Below, one piece after another: positions 43,199 through 51,565 of a stretch of DNA of 64,000 nt. The notes below the pieces were generated by a model. It was not told the origin of the DNA, ran no database searches, and worked only from the letters and a program-made list of their open reading frames with translations. The stretch is from the NCBI RefSeq assembly GCF_017115105.1, contig NZ_JABXKH010000131.1, positions 1 through 64,000 of the forward strand, written 5' to 3'. The translations under genes and the position numbers were made by a program. Position 1 is the first letter of the stretch; each line of letters begins with the position of its first letter. Source of the DNA: Nostoc sp. NMS2. Lineage in GTDB: Bacteria > Cyanobacteriota > Cyanobacteriia > Cyanobacteriales > Nostocaceae.

Positions 43199-43255
43199 CT
43201 AATTTTCTTCCCCTCTCTTTCTCTGTGTCCTCAGCGCCTCTGCGGTTATTTTTAC
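43199..43255. repeat. TCCTCAGCGCCTCTGCGGTTAT-type repeat
   Basis: A single arm of the TTCTCTGCGTCTCTGTGGTTA repeat family (see 26655-26745) fills most of the 77-bp gap between the radical SAM gene and the DICT-HD gene. Confidence 0.6.
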
Positions 43256-43263
43256 CAAATCCC

Positions 43264-44661
43264 ATGTTAGAAGGTTCAATCTTACAACAGCTAGAAACAG
43301 CCCATCGCCACACCACCAGGCCAATTCGATTCGGTGTTTACTACAAAAATACCTTAGTTGCCCTGTGCCACGCTCTCGAAGACCATATCTTAACCGACGA
43401 CGGTACACCCCTAGTGATCACAGCCTTCCAACAGGGGAAATGGTATCTACAAGAAGCTGAACGATATGCAGACATCGCCCAGCGCAGCCGCCAAATTGCC
43501 ATCATGGCCGCCTCTGAATCCGGCTTTGGAGAACATCCTACCAGCCTTCTACCCAATGTAGACTTAGTAGGATTAGATGCAGGCGATCCTGTGGCGCAGG
43601 AGTGGCACTTAATTATTTTATCGCCTAAATACACAGCAATGGTAATTTGTCAAGAATTATCAGAAGCTGATTATGGTAGCACTGGTATACCGACATCAGA
43701 CTTAGAGCGCAAATTCTATGGCTTGTGGACATTTGAGCCAGAGTTAGTGCAAGAGACAGCAGAAATAGCGATCGCTCACATCAAAAAATACAACCCAGAA
43801 CTGGCTAAAAAACTCACAGCCGATAAACAACAAATTGTACCGTCAATGGACAGATCCCAAAATTTAGGTGCAGTTGTTTCCCGTGTAGTAGATTATCTCC
43901 AGACTGGGCAAGATAATTTATCCATCCCCACAGCGCCTCAGAAACAAACCCTAGATCGCAACTTGGTTTCTAACGAAATCCAAGCCTTTTTGCGAATGGC
44001 GCAACTGATGGATATGGCAGATGTCAACAATCCAATGGCAGCTGCGGAAGTAGTAGTACTTGCTGAAGCGATCGCCCAGCTTTTGGATCTTCCCGCATGG
44101 CAGATTAAAAGATTGCGGCTAGCAGCTTTGTTACATCGCATAGATCCATTACAAAAAGCTGAAAGCGTACTCACTGGTGGTATATCCACACGCTACCAAG
44201 AAGATGCCCCCAGTTCCCCCTTAACTTGTCCCTTAGTCCCAGGGGCGCAAGTATTGCGAACCATGCCAAGACTGCGAGCAGTTGCCCAAATTATCACTCA
44301 CCAAAGCGAGTGGTGGAATGGCACAGGAGAACCAGCAGGTTTAGCTGGAGATGAAATTCCTCTAGAGTCGAGGATTTTGGCATTATTGGCAGACTTTCAG
44401 TGGCGAGTCAATGAGCGAAAATCGTCAAATCAAAGCCGAGAACAGATATTTACTCAAGCGTTAGATGAGTGCAAACAGCAACAATCTAACCGCTTTGATC
44501 CTAAACTTGTAGATACCCTAACTTTATTAGTTATGGGTTTACAACAGGGACTAGACTTACCCATCATGACACCCAAAGTCAGCGCCGGCATCTGGATACT
44601 TGATTCCCAATGGGATAGCCAAAGCAAGATAAGTGAAGAGATTGGTAGTTACTTTACATGA
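43264..44661 (+). CDS. DICT sensory domain plus HD-type protein
   Basis: This 465-aa protein begins with a DICT-like domain (about 1-180: RFGVYYKNTLVALCHALED, DLERKFYGLWTFEPELVQETA), found next to cyclic-di-GMP and light-signalling domains in cyanobacteria. The second half (about 260-440) resembles a degenerate HD/HD-GYP domain (LLHRIDPLQKA, IITHQSEWWNGTGEPAGLAGDEIPLESRILALL). The start is ATG 43264; an upstream in-frame extension to 43114 is repeat DNA and lies inside the radical SAM gene. It overlaps the pentapeptide gene by 4 bp. Catalysis is uncertain. Confidence 0.85.
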   Translation: MLEGSILQQLETAHRHTTRPIRFGVYYKNTLVALCHALEDHILTDDGTPLVITAFQQGKWYLQEAERYADIAQRSRQIAIMAASESGFGEHPTSLLPNVDLVGLDAGDPVAQEWHLIILSPKYTAMVICQELSEADYGSTGIPTSDLERKFYGLWTFEPELVQETAEIAIAHIKKYNPELAKKLTADKQQIVPSMDRSQNLGAVVSRVVDYLQTGQDNLSIPTAPQKQTLDRNLVSNEIQAFLRMAQLMDMADVNNPMAAAEVVVLAEAIAQLLDLPAWQIKRLRLAALLHRIDPLQKAESVLTGGISTRYQEDAPSSPLTCPLVPGAQVLRTMPRLRAVAQIITHQSEWWNGTGEPAGLAGDEIPLESRILALLADFQWRVNERKSSNQSREQIFTQALDECKQQQSNRFDPKLVDTLTLLVMGLQQGLDLPIMTPKVSAGIWILDSQWDSQSKISEEIGSYFT

Positions 44662-45296
44662 ATATTGAAGCCATTAGATTAGGAAAACTCAAACAACTTC
44701 CAGGGGCAAATTTAGAAGACGAGGAACTCTCCCGACTAGATTTAAGCCGGATTAATCTTGCTGGTGCTACCCTTGTCGGCACTAATTTTGCTGGTTCTAA
44801 ACTCGAAGGCGGGCATTTGGAGGGAGCAAATTTGATGGGAGCAAACCTCCAAGCAACTGACTTGCGGGCGAATTTGATGGGAGCAAACCTGATGCAAGCA
44901 GATTTAACGGGTGCTGACTTGCGGGGTAGTAACTTGCGTGGCGCTAACTTGATGGGAGCAAGACTCAGTGATGTGTCATTGGTGGGTGCTTTCTTGAGTG
45001 GTGCTAATTTGATGAACGTCAACTTGCAAGGTGTTGATTTGCGCGGTGCTGACTTGCGCGGCGCAAACCTGACTGGGGCAAATCTCAAAGGTGCAGATTT
45101 GAGTCGCGCTGATTTGCAAGGGACGTTATTGAGTGAAGCAAACCTGGAAGAAGCTGACTTGAGAGAGGCGAATTTAGCAGGGGCGAATTTAACAGGAGCA
45201 AATTTACTCTGTGCAGAGTTAGAAGGTGCAAATTTGAGCGGCGTTAATTTGAATAAAGCCTGTGTGGTGGGTACAGTGGTTGAGACGCTTGCGTAA
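44658..45296 (+). CDS. Pentapeptide repeat protein
   Basis: This 212-aa protein is built almost entirely of A(D/N)LXX pentapeptides from about residue 28 to 205, forming a right-handed quadrilateral beta helix of about 35 repeats. Family members act as DNA mimics or protein-interaction platforms, but function here is unknown. Its ATG lies inside the stop of the DICT-HD gene (ATGA), so the two are translationally coupled and likely work together. Confidence 0.92.
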   Translation: MNIEAIRLGKLKQLPGANLEDEELSRLDLSRINLAGATLVGTNFAGSKLEGGHLEGANLMGANLQATDLRANLMGANLMQADLTGADLRGSNLRGANLMGARLSDVSLVGAFLSGANLMNVNLQGVDLRGADLRGANLTGANLKGADLSRADLQGTLLSEANLEEADLREANLAGANLTGANLLCAELEGANLSGVNLNKACVVGTVVETLA

Positions 45297-45353
45297 AGAT
45301 TGCACCAAAAAACCACCGATGCCGATTATTTGTATTTTTGAGGACTACTCAGA

Positions 45354-45596
45354 ATGACACCTGTCGCCGCCCAAGTCTCAATCACTGCAATCATTCTCAT
45401 GTTAACCGCGATCGCAAATCGGCAATGGGAACAGTTCCAAGAACTGGAGGCAAATTTTGTATCCCAGTATGGCGTAGAGGTATGGCAAGAGGTTTTTAAT
45501 TTCCGTCTAAAGCCAGCATTGGATAAAGATTCTGACAGATGGCTACTGATTCAGTGGTGTGGTGAAGGAATTATCTCAGTCAAAAATGTGGCGTAG
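45354..45596 (+). CDS. Small hypothetical protein
   Basis: This 80-aa protein has a hydrophobic N-terminal segment (VSITAIILMLTAIA) followed by a charged helical part (NRQWEQFQELEANFVSQYG) and a C-terminal WLLIQWCGEGIISV. It lies 57 bp downstream of the pentapeptide gene, on the same strand, and may belong to the same transcript. I do not recognise a family. Confidence 0.6.
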   Translation: MTPVAAQVSITAIILMLTAIANRQWEQFQELEANFVSQYGVEVWQEVFNFRLKPALDKDSDRWLLIQWCGEGIISVKNVA

Positions 45597-45606
45597 GTGC
45601 GATCGC

Positions 45607-46182
45607 TTAATTTAGAATCTGTGCCAAATCCAACACAAACCCAGGTAGCACATCTTCTCCTGACAAACTAGTGGGGGATTGTAAAACCTCAACATCTTTA
45701 CCTGGACGGTAAATTTCGACTCGCTGGTTTTGGGGGTCAATCAGCCAACCTAGACGTACACCATTATCAATGTACTCTTGCATTTTTTGTTGCACAGTCT
45801 TCAAGCTATCGCTAGCAGAGCGTAATTCTACGGCAAAATCAGGAGCCATTGGTAAGAACTTCGCCGGATCTGGGTTGAGGACTGCTAATCTTTTCCGACT
45901 TACCCAAGATGCATCAGGCGATCTGTTAGCACCATTGGGAAGCTTAAAACCTGTTGAAGAATCAAAAGCTAGTCCTGTACCATCAGCATCAGCCCAATAC
46001 TCTACCCTAGCTGTCAGTTTTGAATTGCGATTTCCGCTTTCCCATCCAGTTGGCGGCATAATAATCAGTTCTCCCTCTGCTGTGCGCTCAAGGCGGAGAT
46101 CACGATTATTCTGGCAGAGTTGGAAGAACTGGTCATCTGTTAGCTCAATGGTAGGACTTAAGTTGAGAATTAAGGCAGTCAT
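45607..46182 (-). CDS. Uma2 family endonuclease-fold protein
   Basis: This 191-aa protein is a second Uma2 (DUF820) member. The strand SPDASWVSRKRL with the Asp, the FAVELRSASDSL stretch with the Glu, and LGWLIDPQNQRVEIYRPG are typical. The N-terminus ELTDDQFFQLCQNNRDLRLERT is of the shorter subtype. The role of the family is unknown. It converges with the small hypothetical gene, with a 10-bp gap. Confidence 0.9.
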   Translation of the reverse strand: MTALILNLSPTIELTDDQFFQLCQNNRDLRLERTAEGELIIMPPTGWESGNRNSKLTARVEYWADADGTGLAFDSSTGFKLPNGANRSPDASWVSRKRLAVLNPDPAKFLPMAPDFAVELRSASDSLKTVQQKMQEYIDNGVRLGWLIDPQNQRVEIYRPGKDVEVLQSPTSLSGEDVLPGFVLDLAQILN

Positions 46183-46355
46183 AATTGCTTCTCAAGCTTG
46201 ATAAATGTAGTTTAGCATTTGCTGTTGTAGTTCCTTTGACGACAGATGCGATCGCACGCTCGGTATGGGATACTAGAAAAATTTTTCAGAAGAGACTAAT
46301 GATAGGTATTAAGATGCGGTTATAAACCAACTAATCTCGATAATTTTGAGATTCA

Positions 46356-46739
46356 TCACCAAACCCACTGAATATTATAGGCATCAAAAACCGAATCACG
46401 ACTAATCAAAAGAAGGGAATGATTCATCGCCTGTGCCACTAGAATACGATCAAACGGATCTCGATGATGCAGTGGTAAATAACGGAATTGAGCAGTATCG
46501 GTAAAGGTAATAGGGAGAATCGTGATACCCGCAGCAATTAGTTTAGGTTCAATCTCTTCAAAAGCACCCTGTAGGGATAGTTTTCCAATGTTGAGTTTAA
46601 TCGCCATTTCCCAAAGACTTGCAATACTAAAGAAAACAGCCTCAGCAGATTCAATCTTTTCTCTAGTTAATACTGGCAGGGTTGCATCATTCGAGACAAA
46701 CCAGATAAAAGCATGAGTATCCAATAGTAATCTATTCAT
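46356..46739 (-). CDS. vapC: PIN domain toxin (VapC-like)
   Basis: This 127-aa PIN nuclease carries the acidic residues expected for metal binding: LLLDTHAFIWF (Asp7), SLWEMAIKLNIGKL (Glu43), HRDPFDRILVAQA and LISRDSVFDAY. Related toxins cleave tRNA or rRNA. Its start overlaps the stop of an antitoxin-like gene (46736-46963) by 4 bp, but that antitoxin has an internal stop codon as read. Confidence 0.9.
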   Translation of the reverse strand: MNRLLLDTHAFIWFVSNDATLPVLTREKIESAEAVFFSIASLWEMAIKLNIGKLSLQGAFEEIEPKLIAAGITILPITFTDTAQFRYLPLHHRDPFDRILVAQAMNHSLLLISRDSVFDAYNIQWVW

Positions 46740-46963
46740 TCCACATATTCTTTCATATCTTCAAGCGGCTCATCAAAGTCATTAGGTAATGGTAGAACAA
46801 ACATTCCTTTCATAGTTCCAGCAACGCGACGCTTGTTTGTCTGCTTTTCTTCGGTAGAGTTTTTAGCGTGCTTCTCTATCAAAAACTCAATCTAATGAAG
46901 CACTTCTGTCTGAAGAGACTCAGGGAGTTCTTCTAATTTTTCTAAAATGACTGGCTGTATCAT
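46736..46963 (-). pseudogene. DUF2281-like antitoxin with a nonsense codon
   Basis: The frame starts MIQPVILEKLEELPESLQTEVLH and then meets TAG at 46892-46894, where relatives read Tyr or similar. It continues IEFLIEKHAKN and ends with KGMFVLPLPNDFDEPLEDMKEY. This is the DUF2281 antitoxin pattern found before PIN or RelE toxins. There is a good Shine-Dalgarno (AAGGAG) at the start, and the stop overlaps the vapC ATG. The intact toxin next to a broken antitoxin is odd. Reinitiation, suppression or sequencing error are possible. Confidence 0.8.
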
Positions 46964-47062
46964 TGTTTTTTCTCCTTGGCAATTTTTATGAAAAACATCA
47001 CAGCTATATTTGTTTGAAGTGTTTTTAATGCTGTGTGCTGTAGCTGACACCCATGCAGTCAT

Positions 47063-47293
47063 CTAGTACATTTTTGGCGATTTGCGATTATCAATATATT
47101 CTTGTGGGAAAATTTGCCTTCCTAATACCAATGCTTCTTGCCTTTCCTCATCTGTCATATAATCATCTCCCTTGAGTCCTTTCGGGGTGCGTTGAGGATT
47201 TCCTCCTGCATCTAAATATCGCTGACGTGCGATCGCAAATAATTCTAATATCCTTTGCGCTTGCTGCTGTTTAATGGTGTTAGATTGCTTCAT
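47063..47293 (-). CDS. Small hypothetical protein, paired
   Basis: This 76-aa protein is charged and helical, with AQRILELFAIARQRYLDAGGNPQRTPKG and a C-terminal DEERQEALVLGRQIFPQEYI. It lies only 3 bp downstream of the next gene on this strand, so the two are co-transcribed. I do not recognise a family. It may be an accessory partner of the neighbouring protein. Confidence 0.6.
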   Translation of the reverse strand: MKQSNTIKQQQAQRILELFAIARQRYLDAGGNPQRTPKGLKGDDYMTDEERQEALVLGRQIFPQEYIDNRKSPKMY

Positions 47294-47296
47294 CGT

Positions 47297-47761
47297 TTAA
47301 TTAAAGACTTCCCCTAAGTGCGCTCTTAATTTATCGATATTATTATCCCATTCAGACATCAAGCTTGGACTAGACAACAATTTAGCTTTAGTGTCATACC
47401 AACCCCAGTTGGCTCTCATTTCCTTCTGATCAAGAGGAATACGGCTGGGATTGTTGAAATCAGCAATCCAATGAACCTTAACCCATCGGAAAATACCCCA
47501 TGTACCTGTTTCCCATTGAGGTTTATCTTCACTTCCCTCATTAACCAGTTCAACTACGTGCGTCAAGTATCGGTCGTGATACCCATTTGGTTTTTGAGAA
47601 AGGATGATAAGAGATCCTTTTGGTAAGTAAAAGGCGTGAGTATCTACACCTATACCCTCTTTAAAGTTTAACTGAAAGTAAGCTCCAACAGGAAAACTTT
47701 CATACGCCCAATCTTCATCATCATTGACATTTTTTATATATTCCAAACGAGCTAAATCCAT
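47297..47761 (-). CDS. Hypothetical protein, possibly PUA/EVE-like
   Basis: This 154-aa protein is beta-rich, with YFQLNFKEGIGVDTHAFYLP, LIILSQKPNGYHDRYLTHVVELV and WGIFRWVKVHWIAD. The layout recalls EVE/PUA-like modules that read modified bases, but this is only impression. It starts at ATG 47761 and is followed by the small gene at 47063 with a 3-bp gap. The gene pair is flanked by toxin-antitoxin and Uma2 genes. Confidence 0.65.
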   Translation of the reverse strand: MDLARLEYIKNVNDDEDWAYESFPVGAYFQLNFKEGIGVDTHAFYLPKGSLIILSQKPNGYHDRYLTHVVELVNEGSEDKPQWETGTWGIFRWVKVHWIADFNNPSRIPLDQKEMRANWGWYDTKAKLLSSPSLMSEWDNNIDKLRAHLGEVFN

Positions 47762-47906
47762 TATTATATAACCCTAAATATTTGTTTGATGTTGAATCTT
47801 TAAAAACCTTTTGGCTACACTCTGACACTTTGCCTAAATGGAATATTAATTAATGTAGTTTCTTTTTAGCCGAGATTTTATTTTTGTACAAGTTCATTAC
47901 CCATTT

Positions 47907-48731
47907 TTAATTTTTCACTGTTCGCCCTCGTATCCACAAAGCTAGTACACTCATCAACAAAACCCCCATCACTCCTTGCAGAGGATTATTATTCACACCA
48001 GTTACCCAATCAGGAACTTGACCAGAATATTTCACTAATTTACCTACATTAATAATGTAGTAACCCCAAACTAAACCACCATGTAAACCAATTGGAAAAC
48101 CCAAGCGTCCCCTCCGCCAACGCTTTCCCCATACTTGCGTTAACCCCAGCAGTACTAAAGCTGGAAATTGCGGCAGTGTATGAATAATTGCCTCCAAGGG
48201 TTTAATAAAGTGCAATGTAGCAAACGCAGTTGCATCTGTCCACAGTGCCACACGCAGACTGTAATCTCGTTGTAATTCATCTAGCAACCAGCCTCGAAAT
48301 AATAATTCCTCAGCAAAACCGATGCCTAAGCCAACAAGTAAACCCTCTAAAATTACTTTCAGCAAAAAAACTTTCGGTTGTTGCCACACCAACCAACCCA
48401 ACAAATTTTGTACCCCAAAAAGTATCAGAATATTAATTATCCCTAGAGCCAAGCCACGCAGTAAATCCACACCATTTTGGCGCGTGAATTCTAAGCCATA
48501 ATATCGCAGAATTTGTGGCTGCTGGTAGACATATTTACCCCATAATTTCAGAAGAAAAATAAATACTGCATATAACAATACCAATGTCAATATACTTTCT
48601 AAGTTTGAATCATGTACTAGTAAGTATATTGGTGTAGCCAATGGCAACCATAGCAACAATAAAGTCAAAATAAAAGCACCCAGCCTAATAGGGGCAGGGC
48701 GTTCAGCTAAACGGACAGGGTTTTCTTTCAT
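47907..48731 (-). CDS. CPBP family intramembrane metalloprotease
   Basis: This 274-aa membrane protein has about eight hydrophobic helices. The CPBP/Abi motif EELLFRG (Glu141, Glu142, Arg146) lies in one helix and TLHF in the next, the presumed zinc ligands of CAAX-type intramembrane proteases. The substrate is unknown. It is separate from clpS upstream by a 155-bp spacer with heptamer repeats. Confidence 0.88.
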   Translation of the reverse strand: MKENPVRLAERPAPIRLGAFILTLLLLWLPLATPIYLLVHDSNLESILTLVLLYAVFIFLLKLWGKYVYQQPQILRYYGLEFTRQNGVDLLRGLALGIINILILFGVQNLLGWLVWQQPKVFLLKVILEGLLVGLGIGFAEELLFRGWLLDELQRDYSLRVALWTDATAFATLHFIKPLEAIIHTLPQFPALVLLGLTQVWGKRWRRGRLGFPIGLHGGLVWGYYIINVGKLVKYSGQVPDWVTGVNNNPLQGVMGVLLMSVLALWIRGRTVKN

Positions 48732-48847
48732 CCTAAATAAGTCAAAATAATTCGTAATTCATAATTACAATCAGTCTTAGCTCTGAACTTTTCACTATCT
48801 TGTTGTCCACTAAATTAAAAATTCAGTGCGGGTTGCTGTACTCTTTT

Positions 48848-48881
48848 GAATTACGAATTACGAATTACGAATTACGAATTA
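48848..48881. repeat. ATTACGA heptamer array
   Basis: About four units lie just after the clpS stop (48887). Confidence 0.75.
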
Positions 48882-48886
48882 TTTGA

Positions 48887-49168
48887 CTATTCGTCAGGTT
48901 CAATTGTGCTACTTAAACCGTGACTAATCAAGGTTTCGCAATAGAACTCAGCGTGTTCCAGAGCGCAAGTAATGACTAAAGCTAGCCCGTTAGTATGGGC
49001 TTCCATCATGATGCTAACTGCTTGAGGTTGAGTAAGGCTTGGTACAGTGGCTATTAGTGACTGCACAACATGCTCCATAGAGTTGTAATCGTCGTTATGG
49101 AGCAAAACGCGATACCGAGGCGCTAGCTTACGGGTTGTGGAAGGCTTTTGAATAGTTTCAACTGACAC
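48887..49168 (-). CDS. clpS: ATP-dependent Clp protease adaptor ClpS
   Basis: This 93-aa adaptor delivers N-degron substrates to ClpC/ClpP. Residues RYRVLLHNDDYNSMEHVVQSL and the HAEFYCETLISHGL segment match the family, with the substrate-binding NDD and the helix after it intact. Cyanobacteria often have two ClpS paralogues; this is the ClpS1-like type as far as I can tell. Start is ATG 49168. Confidence 0.93.
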   Translation of the reverse strand: MSVETIQKPSTTRKLAPRYRVLLHNDDYNSMEHVVQSLIATVPSLTQPQAVSIMMEAHTNGLALVITCALEHAEFYCETLISHGLSSTIEPDE

Positions 49169-49450
49169 GGCTCTTTGCTCTTTTCTTGTTGATTCACTAC
49201 GACAAAATGTCTGTGTAGCGATCGCTTAACAGTTATTTACCTATTCTATAGTATTTCTGTTCAGATACTATGCTAGAAAAACCACTCTACTTAGTTTTGC
49301 GTAGCCACTTGTGAGGCAGATGTCTGAGACATAGTTGCCGTGAGAGTGCTACCCTAATCTTACAGAAGCTTCCTCAAACGTAGCGCATTTTCATTTTTTA
49401 AATTAAGGAAATTGCAAAATAATCCTTGCCCCTGCCCAAACTCCATAATC

Positions 49451-49795
49451 ATGGACATTAGCTTAGATTTTCTTCAACCAGGACAAATTGTGTCTTTAGA
49501 GCATACCGACAGAAATCTGTATGCAGAAGTCATTCAATTTGTAGTTTCCCGCCAGTTGTGCTGGGTGCGTCCTTTATTAATGGTTACTTTGATTCAAGAA
49601 TCGCCGCTAATTACCGATTTGCGAGATGTATCTGACTTGCTTTGGCCTGCCAAGTTATTTCGGCCAGCATTAGACACAGAAGTAATTACCTTCTTGAGTC
49701 AAGTTTTAGCAAAAGAACCAAAAACTGAACCTGACTCAGCCGCCAAGCAGCAACTTAATCAATTTATTCACCAACTGTGGCAAGCATATCAATAG
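49451..49795 (+). CDS. Small hypothetical cyanobacterial protein
   Basis: This 114-aa protein starts at ATG 49451 (MDISLDFLQPGQIV). It has an SH3-like beta region (IVSLEHTDRNLYAEVIQFVVSRQLCWVRPLLM) and a C-terminal helix (QQLNQFIHQLWQAY). The in-frame extension to 49412 is not convincing. I do not recognise a named family, but the sequence looks like a conserved cyanobacterial orphan. It is monocistronic. Confidence 0.75.
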   Translation: MDISLDFLQPGQIVSLEHTDRNLYAEVIQFVVSRQLCWVRPLLMVTLIQESPLITDLRDVSDLLWPAKLFRPALDTEVITFLSQVLAKEPKTEPDSAAKQQLNQFIHQLWQAYQ

Positions 49796-50412
49796 GCATC
49801 GGGCAAAGGATATGACCGAAAAGGCAGGGGAGCAGGGGGCAGGGCGAAAGATATTTAGATTACCCTGCCTGACTATCTTTTCAGAGCAAGTAAATTTATT
49901 TATGCCCAAAAGTAAAAATATTTATTATGCCTACGGCACGCTGCGCGAACGAGATGTGTAACACGAGAAATAATACTTCCTTAGTTCAGAGCAACTACAT
50001 TTATGTGTGTGGATTTCCCCCCTACTCCCTTCTCCCTGCCCCTTTTCCTCTTATTGACTAAAAGTTAGTTTATCATGTTTATCTGGAGCGCCAACACCCA
50101 TATTGATGATATCAACTCCCTTCGCAACGAGTTCATTCTGCTTGTGGACAATTTCAGCAAACAAAAGGGAGGAATTTTTCTCGGCGTTTAGCGAACTACA
50201 TGGCGATTGACTATGAATACACAATGCAGAGGGTTATTAGCACCGTTTACGCTATTCTAGCTATTTAAATAATCAACCTCATAGAAAAATACAAACAATA
50301 ATATCGCCCTTATGATCGCACCTGCCTTTACTAAAACTTGTTTTACTAACTCGGAATTTTGATTACTTCAGTATTCATCAAATTCACTTGATATACCTCT
50401 ATGCGTAAGCAG
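49796..50412. other. Spacer with a dapL gene fragment
   Basis: This 617-bp region has no intact gene. It contains purine-rich repeats near 49825-49850, a CTACGGCACGCTGCGCGAACG-type repeat near 49928 and, on the minus strand, a decayed fragment of a dapL gene (50076-50201). Confidence 0.65.
50076..50201 (-). pseudogene. Decayed 5' fragment of LL-diaminopimelate aminotransferase gene
   Basis: The minus strand reads ATG TAG TTC GCT AAA CGC, where dapL starts typically read MQFAKRREKIPP. It then needs two single-base corrections and continues EIVHKQNELVAKGVDIINMG with GAPDK. A CAG-to-TAG change, two frameshifts and the lack of any downstream part show it is a dead remnant. The real dapL, an essential lysine/peptidoglycan gene, must be elsewhere. 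Confidence 0.8.
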
Positions 50413-50616
50413 TTAGGAATATCCGAAGCTAGGAACCAACTTAATTCTACCAGCATCCATCTCGGACATTAATAATTCCAGAGCTTCGTAATCAACATCA
50501 GAAATGTAACCAAGTTCCGTCAGTTCTGAGTTGATTTCATTTTCTATCTCAGGAGTTAGTTTCTTAATGTCAAGAGCTTTTTCTACCAATTTCCGAATAG
50601 CGTACTGAGTTCTCAT
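50413..50616 (-). CDS. Small hypothetical protein
   Basis: This 67-aa protein is acidic and helical: AIRKLVEKALDIKKLTPEIENEINSEL, then DVDYEALELLMSEMDAGRIKLVP. It has the look of small conserved cyanobacterial proteins, but I do not recognise the family. It stands alone, with spacer on both sides. Confidence 0.6.
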   Translation of the reverse strand: MRTQYAIRKLVEKALDIKKLTPEIENEINSELTELGYISDVDYEALELLMSEMDAGRIKLVPSFGYS

Positions 50617-51086
50617 AAGTAATAATCCAACTGTAATATGATACTAACTACCCCGGATAACTCTAAGTATAAAAAGCGAGCTAAATACTAATTTCCTTGT
50701 GATATAGATCACATTCAATTAGTTAAATAGATAATTCGCTAGGACTCTGGCGTATGCCATCAGCAACGCTAAAGTGGGAGATTTAACTTACCGTTAAGAC
50801 TTGGCTAAATTAGCTTGAGTTATAGACTAAGCAAGTTTTCTCAGCATAGTTACTGATGATTTGTTTGCTCTATGGCTGTCTATGTTGATTGTTTTTGAAC
50901 TGAGATAAAAAAAAAGTATATATAAACACATTTTAACCTGGAATTATAACAATCTTTAAACAGAGATACTAAAGAAATAAAGATTCAGCAAAGAGAGCTA
51001 AGACGTATGGTCGATGCAACAGAATAGAGTTTATGTTCAAATAATCCTTAGCTTGACGCTTCAATAATTCTCAATAGGATGTAACT
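50617..51086. other. AT-rich spacer upstream of the STAS gene
   Basis: This 470-bp spacer has no gene. It includes a run of ATATATAAACACATTTTAACC and a purine-rich stretch near 50930-51000. It presumably carries the promoter of the STAS gene and the leader. Confidence 0.45.
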
Positions 51087-51416
51087 ATGCAAGCAGTGCT
51101 TAACTATCCCAAGATTGCAGTCATTCGCCCCCAAGGGTGTTTGAATGCTACAAACGCCTTGGAATTTGAACGAGATATGACCACAGCGTTGGCACAAAAT
51201 GATATTTCCATCTTGGTAGTAGACCTCGCCGCAGTAGAATCGTTAGACAGCGCGGGGTTGATGGCATTGTTATCTATACACAAACTAGCTCTTAGTTTAG
51301 GAAGGGGTTTCCGACTTTGTGCTGTTGCTCCGTCAATTAGAATTATTTTTGAACTAACGCAACTTGATAGAGTGTTTGAAATATTGGATGGTGAAGTTGA
51401 GTTAGCCGCAACATAA
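51087..51416 (+). CDS. STAS domain protein (anti-sigma factor antagonist type)
   Basis: This 109-aa protein is a stand-alone STAS domain. It has the LVVDLAAVESLDSAGLMALLS segment, where the phosphorylatable Ser sits in DSAG, and the C-terminal FELTQLDRVFEIL. Such proteins bind anti-sigma kinases and are switched by phosphorylation. No kinase partner is adjacent. The regulatory target is unknown. Confidence 0.92.
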   Translation: MQAVLNYPKIAVIRPQGCLNATNALEFERDMTTALAQNDISILVVDLAAVESLDSAGLMALLSIHKLALSLGRGFRLCAVAPSIRIIFELTQLDRVFEILDGEVELAAT

Positions 51417-51565
51417 ACTTTATGCAAAAGCACAAAGGTTCAGTTAAAAAGCGGACTTTATGTAAAGGAGTTATAAGTTACAACGATAAATTATGTTAGA
51501 AGACCTAATTAAATGCTAAAGTTTGGTTTGGGTAGCTGTAATTAAGGTGGCTAGAAGATAGCACA

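Noticed and set aside
43114..43263. N-terminal extension of the DICT-HD gene
   Set aside because: It overlaps the radical SAM gene and a spacer repeat; the ATG at 43264 gives the family-like start.
44654..45316. Minus-strand frame of 220 codons opposite the pentapeptide gene
   Set aside because: It is an antisense shadow created by the regular codon pattern of the pentapeptide repeats.
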